A DNA stretch of 64,000 nucleotides from an uncultured Sutterella sp. (GTDB lineage Bacteria; Pseudomonadota; Gammaproteobacteria; Burkholderiales; Burkholderiaceae_F), in NCBI GenBank assembly GCA_905197905.1, contig CAJKAP010000001.1, positions 62,001 through 126,000 of the forward strand, read 5' to 3'. Made by a program: the position numbers and the translations under genes. Within the stretch, counting starts at the first letter, position 1. The number at the start of each line of letters is the position of its first letter. Below, piece after piece: positions 1 through 7,424 of the stretch. Under the pieces are notes generated by a model. That model did not search any database and was not told the DNA's origin. It saw nothing but the letters and a program-made list of their open reading frames with translations.

Positions 1-194
1 AGCGCTATCCTGAAATCACGGAAATCCGCGTGGCTGTGCTCTGGTACAAGTCCCACTCTGTGTTGAAACCTGATTGGTACGTTGAATACCTCCCAGACAA
101 TCCCTGGATTCACCAGCCGTTTGAAAGCTATGACGGTATGGGCAAGGAAGAGATCATCAAGCTCGTAGATAGTTACGAGAAAAAAGGCGAATAA
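1..194 (+). CDS. C-terminal fragment of an unrecognised protein
   Basis: An open frame enters from the left edge (codons in phase with position 3) and stops with TAA at 192-194, giving about 63 residues. The visible tail is rich in aromatic residues (AVLWYKSHSVLKPDWY, then YLPDNPWIHQPFESYDGMG) and ends in the charged stretch SYEKKGE. It is a soluble-looking C-terminus with no membrane segment. A hairpin terminator follows 25 bp after the stop, which supports a real gene end. I do not recognise the family, and the bulk of the protein lies outside the window. Confidence 0.6.
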   Translation, partial: RYPEITEIRVAVLWYKSHSVLKPDWYVEYLPDNPWIHQPFESYDGMGKEEIIKLVDSYEKKGE

Positions 195-218
195 AGTCGT
201 CTTTTTCGCATGACACTC

Positions 219-263
219 AAAAGCCGTGGGATAAAATGTCGCAACATTTCCCATGGCTTTTTT
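219..263 (+). terminator. Rho-independent terminator after the left-edge gene
   Basis: The inverted repeat AAGCCGTGGGA / TTCCCATGGCTT (one G-T wobble) encloses a loop of about 14 nt and runs straight into a T tract ending near 263. It lies just after the stop at 194 and before the MscS gene. Confidence 0.8.
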
Positions 264-340
264 GTGCCAAGGAAAAATGATTTCCTTGTAAGGTAAGAAG
301 ACTTACCCGTTTAAACAACGAAAAAAGAGAATTTAAATAT

Positions 341-1792
341 ATGGCTACCTCTCAAGTCACAGAAGCTGCGGCTCAGCAGAGTGCAGGAATCGATAACGGA
401 CAGTTACAGGCCGCTGCCGATGCAGTGGTGAGTTTCTGGGATCGTATTGAAAAAGTTGTTTCGCAGTTTATGAACCACGTCTCGGTGGAAAATTTACTGC
501 TCCAAATCGCGATTGTGCTGGTCAGTATTTTGATTGGCTACGTGATTTCTCGTCAGCTCAATGGACTCGTGGTCCGTTGGATGCCTAGCCCAGAAGAAAA
601 GGGGATTGGCGTTTACCTTCGCCGACTGTTTGTGAAATTTGTCAAAAACGTCTCCTTTAGCGTCATTTCGGGCTGTGCCCTAGCGCTTGGCGCTTACATT
701 TTGATTGCAGGGTTGAATTACCATCCTGCCTCGCTTTTTGTTTGCCGAGTCGCTTATAACCTCTTCTTCTCCTTTGCGCTCTTGTCTCTCTTGATGGAGT
801 GCTTGCAGGGGATGTTGGGTCAGCATTGGATTACGCCACGCATTCGTCGTTTTGTGACGACGGCGTTCTGGACGCTCGCCGTGTTGCAGTTCTTTGGCAT
901 CTTGACGGACTTGGTCGATAAGCTTAATTCTGTGAGCATTCCACTCGGCTCCGGTTCGATGACCGTTTGGACGCTCTTTATGGCCATCTTCTCCATTCTG
1001 CTTACGTTGGCGATTGCGAACTGGCTGGCGAATTTGGTGCATCAGTTTATCGAAGGGCTCGATAACCTCTCGCGCAATATCAAGGTGGTGCTCTCACGTA
1101 TCGTCACCGTGCTCTTTATGATTTTGGCGGTGGTGACGGCCTTGGGTTCCGTGGGAATTGACTTGACGGTGCTCTCGGTCTTTGGTGGTGCTCTTGGTGT
1201 GGGCTTAGGTTTTGGCTTACAGAAGATTGCCTCTAACTACATCTCTGGGTTCATTATTTTGCTCGATAAGTCGATCAAGATTGGTGACCTCGTGACGGTG
1301 GGTGGCTTCCGCGGGGAAGTGACTGAAATTAATACGCGCTACACCGTGGTGCGCAACGCCGATGGCGTGGAAAACATCGTGCCAAATGAAAGCTTTGTGA
1401 CGAGCCCTGTGATGAATCACTCTTATGGTTCTGAAGCTTGTGTCTACTACATTAATGTCTCTGTCGCTTACGATGCGGATGTGGAGCGCGCCATGGCTAT
1501 CATGCTTGAAGAAGGGATGCGTGAGCGCCCTCGTATCGATACGACACGCCGTGGGTGGGTCTACATTGATTCCTTCGGGGCTTCGGGGATTAACCTCTCG
1601 TTGGGCTTCTGGATCCAGGATCCGAAGAATGGTTCCGCTGGCTTGCGCAATGCGATCTCGCTCGCTATTTGGAAGCGCTTCGCTGAAGAAGGGATCGAAA
1701 TTCCGTACGACCGTCTTGACGTGAATTTGCGTGAAGTGGATGCGAAGGAAGTTCCCGTGAAAGTTGTCAATGCTGCGAAGGCTGAGGCCTAA
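341..1792 (+). CDS. MscS-family mechanosensitive ion channel
   Basis: This is a 483-residue inner-membrane protein of the small-conductance mechanosensitive channel family, expected to open under membrane tension and release solutes on osmotic downshift. Several hydrophobic segments occur from about residue 50 to 290. The last is the Gly/Ala-rich pore-lining helix (FGGALGVGLGFGLQKIASNY, about residues 279-298), the MscS hallmark. The cytoplasmic beta domain follows (IGDLVTVGGFRGEVTEI, then VPNESFV) and then the alpha/beta C-terminal domain. It is longer than E. coli MscS (286 residues) because of extra N-terminal transmembrane segments, but much shorter than MscK. The ATG at 341 has a purine-rich AAGAGA about 11 nt upstream. 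It appears monocistronic, with terminators on both sides. Confidence 0.92.
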   Translation: MATSQVTEAAAQQSAGIDNGQLQAAADAVVSFWDRIEKVVSQFMNHVSVENLLLQIAIVLVSILIGYVISRQLNGLVVRWMPSPEEKGIGVYLRRLFVKFVKNVSFSVISGCALALGAYILIAGLNYHPASLFVCRVAYNLFFSFALLSLLMECLQGMLGQHWITPRIRRFVTTAFWTLAVLQFFGILTDLVDKLNSVSIPLGSGSMTVWTLFMAIFSILLTLAIANWLANLVHQFIEGLDNLSRNIKVVLSRIVTVLFMILAVVTALGSVGIDLTVLSVFGGALGVGLGFGLQKIASNYISGFIILLDKSIKIGDLVTVGGFRGEVTEINTRYTVVRNADGVENIVPNESFVTSPVMNHSYGSEACVYYINVSVAYDADVERAMAIMLEEGMRERPRIDTTRRGWVYIDSFGASGINLSLGFWIQDPKNGSAGLRNAISLAIWKRFAEEGIEIPYDRLDVNLREVDAKEVPVKVVNAAKAEA

Positions 1793-1811
1793 AGCTAATT
1801 GATTGACTATT

Positions 1812-1854
1812 AAAGTGAAGGCTCTACTCTAAATGGTAGGGCTTTCGCTTTTTT
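1812..1854 (+). terminator. Terminator after the MscS gene
   Basis: AAAGTGAAGGCTCTAC pairs with GTAGGGCTTTCGCTTT through several G-U pairs. The loop is about 8 nt and a T tract follows at 1849-1854. It lies 20 bp after the MscS stop and before the convergent hicB gene. Confidence 0.75.
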
Positions 1855-1894
1855 AGGGATAAAAATGGCGCCCACAAATAGGGCGCCCAAAAAA

Positions 1895-2353
1895 TTAGTT
1901 AGCGTCTTGAGGAGTGTCAATCACCAGCGTTTCAACGCGAAGCGTGATTCCCACGCTATTGAGTGCGCTCATCATGGTGTCAATCTTCGTGGGGTGAGAG
2001 AGCTTCAAAATACGTGTTGCTTCCTGTGGGAGGCAATCCAGACGGCGTGAGAGTTCTGCGCCCGTGAGATGCTCTTTTTTCACTCGTTCAAGCAGAGCGA
2101 TTTTTGCCACAATCGTTGGACGAAGCGAGAGTTCTTCTTCGCCTAACCGAGCCGGAAGTGGCTCTGGGGCGGTCATATTGTCTGAACTCTTGAAATACTC
2201 TTCCAGATAGCCCACCACGCCATCGTGGAGCATAGGGAAAAGGCGGGCAAGGGTGGGCGCTTCGACTTGGAAGTCTGCCAAATCAGGAAAATGGGCTCGG
2301 AAGCCACCTTGATCAGTTTGCTCTAACCAATAACGGTAGTGGTCAACAGTCAT
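1895..2353 (-). CDS. HicB-family antitoxin-like protein (orphan)
   Basis: This is a 152-residue protein. The N-terminal half (HYRYWLEQTDQGGFRAHFPD, then LHDGVVGYLEEYF) matches the degenerate RNase H-like HicB fold. The C-terminal half (LTGAELSRRLDCLPQEATRI, then TKIDTMMSALNSVG) is a helix-turn-helix of the kind HicB antitoxins use to bind their operator. I chose the start at 2353 over an upstream in-frame ATG at 2416 because AGGAG lies 6 nt before it and the HicB domain begins there. HicB normally neutralises the small mRNA interferase HicA encoded next to it. I find no HicA-sized double-stranded-RNA-binding-fold ORF in the flanks, so it is probably a solitary antitoxin or a repurposed regulator. 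Confidence 0.82.
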   Translation of the reverse strand: MTVDHYRYWLEQTDQGGFRAHFPDLADFQVEAPTLARLFPMLHDGVVGYLEEYFKSSDNMTAPEPLPARLGEEELSLRPTIVAKIALLERVKKEHLTGAELSRRLDCLPQEATRILKLSHPTKIDTMMSALNSVGITLRVETLVIDTPQDAN

Positions 2354-2486
2354 AGTCACTCCTAGATGGCAAAGTGAATCATTTAGGAACAGATTAGATC
2401 TCTTTTGCACCAGCATTGGGCCGGAGATCCCCGTATGCTTAGAAATTCTAGCATTCTCGGGCTGAGTGCTTCTTCTTTTTGAGAAA

Positions 2487-2523
2487 TAAAAAAACTCCGT
2501 TACTTCAAAGAAGTAGCGGAGCT
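2487..2523 (-). terminator. Terminator of the tRNA-Leu(CAG) transcript
   Basis: On the minus strand CTCCGCTACTTC pairs with GAAGTAACGGAG around a 3-4 nt loop and is followed by seven T residues. It lies just past the CCA end of the tRNA. Confidence 0.85.
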
Positions 2524-2534
2524 CTTGAAAATCA

Positions 2535-2621
2535 TGGTGCCCGGAAGAGGACTCGAACCTCCACGCCCGTTAAGGCGTCAGCACCTGAAGCTGATGCGTC
2601 TACCAATTTCGCCATCCGGGC
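2535..2621 (-). tRNA. tRNA-Leu (anticodon CAG)
   Basis: The minus strand reads GCCCGGATGGCGAAATTGG..., a class II tRNA. The D-loop TGGTAGAC, the anticodon loop CTTCAGG (anticodon CAG), a long variable arm, the T-loop TTCGAGT, the acceptor TCCGGGC with discriminator A and an encoded CCA are all visible. The length is 87 nt. It has its own promoter and terminator. Its 3' end resembles the tRNA remnant at 5297-5330. Confidence 0.96.
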
Positions 2622-2632
2622 ACAGATCTCGA

Positions 2633-2661
2633 ATTATGCAGAAAATTTCGATGCTTGTCAA
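2633..2661 (-). promoter_or_regulatory. Sigma-70 promoter of tRNA-Leu(CAG)
   Basis: On the minus strand a perfect -35 box TTGACA (2656-2661) is followed by a 17-bp spacer and the -10 box CATAAT (2633-2638), about 12 bp before the tRNA 5' end. Confidence 0.75.
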
Positions 2662-2914
2662 GGCGCAAATAAAACGGATAACCGTTAAGGGAAATCTCCC
2701 TAATAGCGATAAAAACTAAGAAAACAGCAAACTCGCTTGAAGTATCACCTATTGATCTTTATACTAGCCTCTGGCATCAACGATAAACGGGCAAAAAGAT
2801 GAGGAGACACCGATTTGTGCGTTAAAATTGCTGATAAAACAATCATTTAACTCCACCTTGGGTGCGGCAGTGGTATCACTGTGCGTGCTCGAGCGTTGGA
2901 GCTTTTGACTAAAT

Positions 2915-5293
2915 ATGGATAACAATACAAAGATGAAAACCACCAAGGCCGCTAAGGCCACTAAGGACGTTCAACACACTCCTGATCCAAAACTCATAGA
3001 AAAAACATTGGAGTTGTTGAGAGAGTCGCCTTTTGACCTGTCACCACAGAATCTCAAACAAAGACTGAAAAAATTCACCACGAGCGCAGGCAAAGCCAAT
3101 TGTGTTGTGTTGGAAATGATCAATGGCGCCTGGCCCATGTCCGAGGGTAAACGCTACTTCTTAGGTGGCAAAAGCGAAGACATGGAAATGGTTGTGCGTG
3201 GTGCACGACAACGTGAAAGCTACACTCTAGTGGATAAAAATAACGAGGCATGGAGTAGCGAAGATTTTGGTTACTTCGGAGAACGCAGTGAATTTCCTGC
3301 AACCTCTTGGCTTCCGGGCGACAAAGTGATTATTCGTCGCCTCCCTGTGGGCTTTTATCGTAAGGACCTTCTTTCTCGCCAAACACGCTGGGTTTGTCGT
3401 TTAGTCTCAGCCCCTAAACGTACGCCAGGAGAAGTGGAAATCCTTCCGATTTCTGCGTTTTCGCCCACGCCAATGAAGATGAAATTGCCAGATGGCGTGA
3501 CGGCCAACAAATTGCGTGGGAAAGCTTTTGAAGTAGAGCTCGATAGCATGTGGTCGAATCAGCTTCCTCTCTCGACACATTTTGTTCGTATGGTGGGCGA
3601 GCGCTTTGACCCACTAGGCGAAATGGCGATTGCTCAGGCTGAATATAACCTTCCCGTGGAATTCCCAGAAGCCACCCTTGCCGAAGCGGAAAGCTTGGGT
3701 GAGGAGGTTGACGCAAAGAGTTTGAAAAAGCGCGTGGACTTGCGTGACATCCCCTTTGTGACGATTGACGGCGAAGATGCTCGAGACTTCGACGATGCGG
3801 TCTATGCTACGCGTCAGGGTGAGGGGTGGCGCTTGTTGGTGGCTATCGCTGACGTGAGTCACTATGTGAAACCAGGCTCTGCGTTAGACGCAGAAGCGCA
3901 AAAGCGTGGGACGAGTGTTTACTTCCCTGCAACCGTGGTGCCGATGTTGCCAGAAGCCTTGAGTAATGGGCTTTGCTCGTTGAATCCCGAGGTAGATCGC
4001 TTAACGATGGTGTGCGACGCGATGCTCGATAAAGAGGGGCAAGTGATCGCCTACCAGTTCTATCCCGCAGTGATTCATTCGCATGCACGCCTCACTTATA
4101 CGCTCGTCTGGGACGCGCTTCAGGGGGAGAAAGCCGCGAAAGCAAAATTGGGTGATCGCCTTGAAGATATCGAGTGCCTTTATGCGCTTTCTAAGGCTCG
4201 CTTGGTGTTGCGCGCGGCGCGCCACGCACTTGACTTTGATACAACAGAAACCAAAGCCATTTTGGATGATCACGGCCATATCACAGGCTTTGAAGAGCGC
4301 CGCATCAATGATGCCAACCGCTTGATTGAAGAATGTATGTTGATTGCGAACGTTTGCGCGGCAGAATTTGTGTTGAAGTCTAAACGCGAAACGCTTTTCC
4401 GTGTGCACGATAAACCTAGTGCCGACAAGATTGATGCGCTCAATAGCTTGCTCTCCACTTTTAAAGTGGGCAAGGTGGATGATTCGCCAGAAAGTCTTTG
4501 CGAAGCGATCAATAACACCAAAGATAAACCTTTCTTGCAGACGCAGATTTTGCGTAGCATGGCGCGTGCTTGCTATTCGCCAGACAATGTGGGCCACTTT
4601 GGCTTGCAGTTTGAAGCGTATGCCCACTTCACTTCGCCCATTCGTCGCTACCCCGACCTGCTGCTTCATCGCACGATCAAGGGGATTTTGTCTCGCCGAC
4701 GCTATGTGCCTGAAATCGTAATTGATCCGACAGAGTTGCTCGAAAGCCATATTGGACAAGATCTTCGTAAGCAGCGTGGAGCGCAAGGTGCTCAGACGGT
4801 GAGTAAGAAGGCGAAACCCTCGGCCAATAAAGATCATGCGGTCTGGGAGCGCTTGGGAACGATGTGTTCTGCGACAGAGCGCCGCGCTGATATTGTCACG
4901 CGTGATGTGATGAGTTTCTTGAAGTGCGACTACTTCTTGCGCCTCACAAAGAATAATCCGAAGCGCAGTTTTACTGCCGTGATTACGGGCGTGATTCCCG
5001 CGGGGATTTTTGTGCAAGTCGATGAACTGATGGTCGAAGGCTTTGTGCATGTGTCCAACTTAGGTTGGGGCTACTTTGATTTTGATGCGGCTCGCCAGCT
5101 CTTTTACTCCTACGATGAAATGCTCTCCTACCAGGTAGGGGATCGCGTGAAAGTGGAGCGCCCTGATATCGAACTCGAGTCTCGTCGTATCACCTTTATG
5201 CAGTGCCGCCAACTCGAGCACAAAAACTGGGAACGTGCGCTCGAGCAGATGGAAAAAGAGTATGGGCGAAGCTTTAAGCGTAAGAGAAGATAA
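2915..5293 (+). CDS. rnr: Ribonuclease R (3'-5' exoribonuclease)
   Basis: This is a 792-residue RNB-family exonuclease (E. coli RNase R is 813) that degrades structured RNA and takes part in rRNA and mRNA quality control. An N-terminal helix-turn-helix-like region (about 30-80) is followed by cold-shock-type OB domains, then the RNB catalytic core. The core carries the acidic metal-binding cluster TIDGEDARDFDDAV (about 281-294) and the conserved RRYPDLLLHR (about 575-585). A C-terminal S1 domain (VITGVIPAGIFVQVDELMVE, from about 688) ends in a basic tail, KRKRR. The start is uncertain: GGAG lies 13 nt before the ATG at 2915, and a second in-frame ATG is at 2933. rlmB follows, as in many proteobacteria. 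Confidence 0.95.
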   Translation: MDNNTKMKTTKAAKATKDVQHTPDPKLIEKTLELLRESPFDLSPQNLKQRLKKFTTSAGKANCVVLEMINGAWPMSEGKRYFLGGKSEDMEMVVRGARQRESYTLVDKNNEAWSSEDFGYFGERSEFPATSWLPGDKVIIRRLPVGFYRKDLLSRQTRWVCRLVSAPKRTPGEVEILPISAFSPTPMKMKLPDGVTANKLRGKAFEVELDSMWSNQLPLSTHFVRMVGERFDPLGEMAIAQAEYNLPVEFPEATLAEAESLGEEVDAKSLKKRVDLRDIPFVTIDGEDARDFDDAVYATRQGEGWRLLVAIADVSHYVKPGSALDAEAQKRGTSVYFPATVVPMLPEALSNGLCSLNPEVDRLTMVCDAMLDKEGQVIAYQFYPAVIHSHARLTYTLVWDALQGEKAAKAKLGDRLEDIECLYALSKARLVLRAARHALDFDTTETKAILDDHGHITGFEERRINDANRLIEECMLIANVCAAEFVLKSKRETLFRVHDKPSADKIDALNSLLSTFKVGKVDDSPESLCEAINNTKDKPFLQTQILRSMARACYSPDNVGHFGLQFEAYAHFTSPIRRYPDLLLHRTIKGILSRRRYVPEIVIDPTELLESHIGQDLRKQRGAQGAQTVSKKAKPSANKDHAVWERLGTMCSATERRADIVTRDVMSFLKCDYFLRLTKNNPKRSFTAVITGVIPAGIFVQVDELMVEGFVHVSNLGWGYFDFDAARQLFYSYDEMLSYQVGDRVKVERPDIELESRRITFMQCRQLEHKNWERALEQMEKEYGRSFKRKRR

Positions 5294-5296
5294 GCA

Positions 5297-5330
5297 TGGT
5301 GCCCGGAAGAGGATTCGAACCTCTTGGCCC
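5297..5330 (-). pseudogene. Orphan tRNA 3'-end fragment (T-arm plus acceptor plus CCA)
   Basis: The minus strand contains a perfect T-arm (AGAGG, loop TTCGAAT, CCTCT) followed by TCCGGGC, A and CCA, which is the 3' third of a tRNA. No D-arm, anticodon arm or 5' acceptor strand precedes it. Read on the plus strand, its first 26 bases match positions 2535-2560 of tRNA-Leu(CAG) with one difference, in the same orientation, so rnr is bracketed by partial direct repeats. The fragment begins 3 bp after the rnr stop. It may be a relic of an integration or deletion event. Confidence 0.75.
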
Positions 5331-5357
5331 ATAAATAGTGAAGATGTTTTCTGAAGG

Positions 5358-5394
5358 ACGAAGGCGTTTTCTTTGTACAATGCCTTCGTTTCTA
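5358..5394 (+). terminator. Probable terminator after rnr
   Basis: ACGAAGGC (5358-5365) pairs perfectly with GCCTTCGT (5382-5389) across a 16-nt loop, and a short TTTCT tail follows. The T tract is modest, so efficiency is uncertain. Confidence 0.5.
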
Positions 5395-5467
5395 AAAAAC
5401 AAGAAACGCAATTTTTTCTCTTCACTTGAGACATTGAGAAGAGAAGATTTCTAGTGAGAATAGACCT

Positions 5468-6214
5468 GTGAAGAAAATGGTTTTAGCGGGCTTTCATGCC
5501 GTTGGGGCTCGTTTGCAATTGAACCCCGCCACAATTGATTGTGTTTATATTGATCCGACACGTCGCGACAAACGTATGCGCGACATGCGTGAAAAGTTGA
5601 TCGCCGCTGGCGTGAAAGTGATGAACGCTGATGCCTCTCGTTTGGATGGCATGGCGCCCGATATTCCCCATCAGGGGATTGTGGCAATGGCCGAAGAAGT
5701 CGAAGCCTCGCTCACCTTTGACGAATTGCTCGATCAGATTACCCCGAAGACGCTCCTTTTGATTTTGGATGGCGTTACGGATCCGCGTAACTTTGGCGCT
5801 TGTTTGCGTGTGGCAGACGCGGCTGGTGTGCAGGCTGTGATTTGCCCCAAGGATCGTAGCGCACACTTGAGCCCAGCGGCGCTAAAGTCTGCTGCTGGCG
5901 CAGCCGAGTCGGTTCCTGTCGTGACGGTCACGAATTTGGCCGCTTCGATTGTGGAGTTGCGTGACGCTGGTGTGGTGGTGATTGGCACCGCGGGCGAAAC
6001 CACAAAGAGTATTTACGACTTTAACCAGACTGGTGCTTTTGCCTGGGTATTGGGCGCTGAGGGTGACGGTCTTCGTCAGTTAACGCGCAAGCGCTGCGAC
6101 GATTTAGCGGCGATTCCGATGTTGGGCGCGGTGGAAAGCTTGAATGTGTCGGTTGCCTCGGGTATCTGTCTATTTGAATCCGTGCGTCAACGTATCGCTG
6201 CGGCGAAAAAATAA
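5468..6214 (+). CDS. rlmB: 23S rRNA (guanosine-2'-O-)-methyltransferase RlmB
   Basis: This is a 248-residue SpoU/TrmH-type SPOUT methyltransferase, expected to 2'-O-methylate G2251 of 23S rRNA in the peptidyl-transferase P-loop. All three SPOUT motifs are present: motif 1 LDGVTDPRNFGACLRVADA (about 98-117), motif 2 VLGAEGDGL (about 194-202) and motif 3 LNVSVASGICLF (about 224-235). The N-terminus MKKMVLAGFHAVGARL matches the substrate-binding start of the family. I place the start at GTG 5468, although ATG 5477 also fits and the ribosome-binding site is weak. It lies downstream of rnr, the usual partnership, but here a tRNA remnant and a possible terminator separate them. Confidence 0.94.
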   Translation: MKKMVLAGFHAVGARLQLNPATIDCVYIDPTRRDKRMRDMREKLIAAGVKVMNADASRLDGMAPDIPHQGIVAMAEEVEASLTFDELLDQITPKTLLLILDGVTDPRNFGACLRVADAAGVQAVICPKDRSAHLSPAALKSAAGAAESVPVVTVTNLAASIVELRDAGVVVIGTAGETTKSIYDFNQTGAFAWVLGAEGDGLRQLTRKRCDDLAAIPMLGAVESLNVSVASGICLFESVRQRIAAAKK

Positions 6215-6237
6215 GTACAATATTCTTCCTTTGAAGA

Positions 6238-6267
6238 GAAAGAGCCCGAAGAATTCGGGCTCTTTTC
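6238..6267 (+). terminator. Terminator after rlmB
   Basis: AAGAGCCCGAA pairs with TTCGGGCTCTT around a tight loop and is followed by TTTTC, 25 bp after the rlmB stop. Confidence 0.88.
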
Positions 6268-6298
6268 ACGAAGAGAATAAAAAATCCGGGAATTTCAC

Positions 6299-6327
6299 TA
6301 CACAAGATCCGCTTTTGTGTGTAAAAT
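6299..6327 (+). promoter_or_regulatory. Candidate promoter of the rpsF operon
   Basis: TACACA (6299-6304), a 17-bp spacer and TAAAAT (6322-6327) form a plausible sigma-70 promoter. It would start transcription just before the leader structure at 6342. It overlaps a long imperfect inverted repeat (GGGAATTT at 6288 with AAATTTCCC at 6324), whose role I cannot tell. Confidence 0.45.
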
Positions 6328-6341
6328 TTCCCTCTTTCTGT

Positions 6342-6386
6342 CCTTGCTGCACCAGATTCGACGCCTGGGCAGTTTTTTCCGCAAGG
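6342..6386 (+). promoter_or_regulatory. Candidate S6:S18 autoregulatory leader of rpsF
   Basis: CCTTGC (6342-6347) pairs with GCAAGG (6381-6386), enclosing a second stem in which TGC-A-CCAG (6348-6355) pairs with CTGGGCA (6365-6371). CCG flanks the outer stem on the 3' side. The outer stem covers the first bases of the Shine-Dalgarno AAGGAGG, so folding would block rpsF translation. This resembles the known S6:S18 leader class, in which the S6-S18 complex binds a bulged stem with a conserved CCG and represses the operon. Both proteins are encoded here. The assignment is by eye only. Confidence 0.55.
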
Positions 6387-6393
6387 AGGCTAA

Positions 6394-6813
6394 ATGCGTC
6401 ACTACGAAATTTGCATTATCGTGCACCCTGATCAGAGCGAACAAGTTCCCGCTATGATCGATCGTTACAAAGCTCTCGTCGCCGAACAGGGCGGTCAGAT
6501 TCACCGCATTGAAGACTGGGGTCGTCGTCAGCTTGCTTACCCGATTGAAAAGCTCGTGAAGGCTCACTATGTTCTTTTGAACATTGAGTGCAACTTCGAA
6601 ACGATTACCGAAATCGAAAACGGTTTCCGTTTCAACGATGCTGTGCTCCGTCACTTGACCGTTAAGACCAAGAAGGCCGAAACGGAACCCTCCCCGATGA
6701 TGAAGTTCGTCGAGAAGGAAGAAGCCAAGAAGGCTACGGTTGCTGAAGAAGTCATCGAAGAAGAAGACATCGACAGCGATGGTGACGACGGCGAAGATAA
6801 CGAAAACGCCTAA
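6394..6813 (+). CDS. rpsF: 30S ribosomal protein S6
   Basis: This 139-residue protein has the typical S6 start MRHYEICIIVHPDQSEQVPA and the motif IHRIEDWGRRQLAYPIEKL. S6 binds the central domain of 16S rRNA with S18. After about residue 95 comes a long acidic tail (EEVIEEEDIDSDGDDGEDNE) that is longer than in most S6 proteins. In some bacteria the S6 tail receives added glutamates, but whether that happens here is unknown. AAGGAGG lies 6 nt before the ATG. It is the first gene of rpsF-priB-rpsR-rplI, an order typical of beta- and gammaproteobacteria. Confidence 0.97.
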   Translation: MRHYEICIIVHPDQSEQVPAMIDRYKALVAEQGGQIHRIEDWGRRQLAYPIEKLVKAHYVLLNIECNFETITEIENGFRFNDAVLRHLTVKTKKAETEPSPMMKFVEKEEAKKATVAEEVIEEEDIDSDGDDGEDNENA

Positions 6814-6841
6814 TCGTTCATTCGATCAGATTTAAGAGAAA

Positions 6842-7126
6842 GTGAACGCTCTCCAGATTGAAGGCACGTTGCTCGAGAAGCAAGAAGTGCGATATACCCC
6901 AGCAGGCATTGAGGTTTTCGAAGGAATTCTTCAGTACACGGGGGAACAGTTGGAAGCAGGTAGTCTTCGCAAGCTGTCTTTTGAAGTGAAATTGGTTTCG
7001 TTTGGCGAAACCGCCCACCGCCTCAACGCAGAAGCGCTAGGCAAGACATTGAAGATTACAGGATTTCTCGCTCCACGCTATATGCGCGGCAATAACCTGA
7101 TCGTCCACATTAAAGAATATATTTAG
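6842..7126 (+). CDS. priB: Primosomal replication protein N (PriB)
   Basis: This is a 94-residue single OB-fold protein related to SSB. It acts in PriA-dependent restart of stalled replication forks, stabilising PriA on DNA and helping DnaT recruit DnaB. It is recognised from the N-terminus NALQIEGTLLEKQEVRYTPA, the internal LRKLSFEVKLVSFGETA and the end NNLIVHIKEYI, together with its invariant place between rpsF and rpsR. The start is GTG at 6842, 28 bp after the rpsF stop, with the purine-rich AGAGAAA before it. dnaB, encoded 1 kb downstream, is the helicase that this pathway loads. Confidence 0.93.
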   Translation: MNALQIEGTLLEKQEVRYTPAGIEVFEGILQYTGEQLEAGSLRKLSFEVKLVSFGETAHRLNAEALGKTLKITGFLAPRYMRGNNLIVHIKEYI

Positions 7127-7135
7127 GAGCTAATC

Positions 7136-7405
7136 ATGGCTTTTGGTGCAAAGGGTAAAGGCATTCGTCGCCGTTCCCAGCAAAATTCGCTTTTCAAGCG
7201 TAAAAAGTTCTGCCGTTTCACGGTGGAAGGTGTTGAACAGATTGACTACAAAGATATTGAAACGCTTCGCGATTTCATTCAGGAAAACGGCAAGATCATG
7301 CCGGCCCGTTTGACTGGCACGAAGGCTCACTATCAGCGTCAGCTCGATACCGCTATCAAGCGTGCTCGTTTCCTCGCTCTCCTTCCGTACACGGATAACC
7401 AGTAA
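7136..7405 (+). CDS. rpsR: 30S ribosomal protein S18
   Basis: This 89-residue protein carries a basic N-terminal arm (GKGIRRRSQQNSLFKRKKFC) and the S18 core (IDYKDIETLRDFIQENGKI, then PARLTGTKAHYQRQL). It pairs with S6 on the small-subunit platform and is the likely co-repressor of the rpsF leader. GGAG lies 8 nt before the ATG. It starts 9 bp after priB. Confidence 0.97.
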   Translation: MAFGAKGKGIRRRSQQNSLFKRKKFCRFTVEGVEQIDYKDIETLRDFIQENGKIMPARLTGTKAHYQRQLDTAIKRARFLALLPYTDNQ

Positions 7406-7424
7406 TCGCTAGGGAGTAAGACAA

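Noticed and set aside
4001..5050. Open frame of about 350 codons opposite rnr
   Set aside because: Antisense shadow. rnr has clear domains and catalytic residues over the same stretch.
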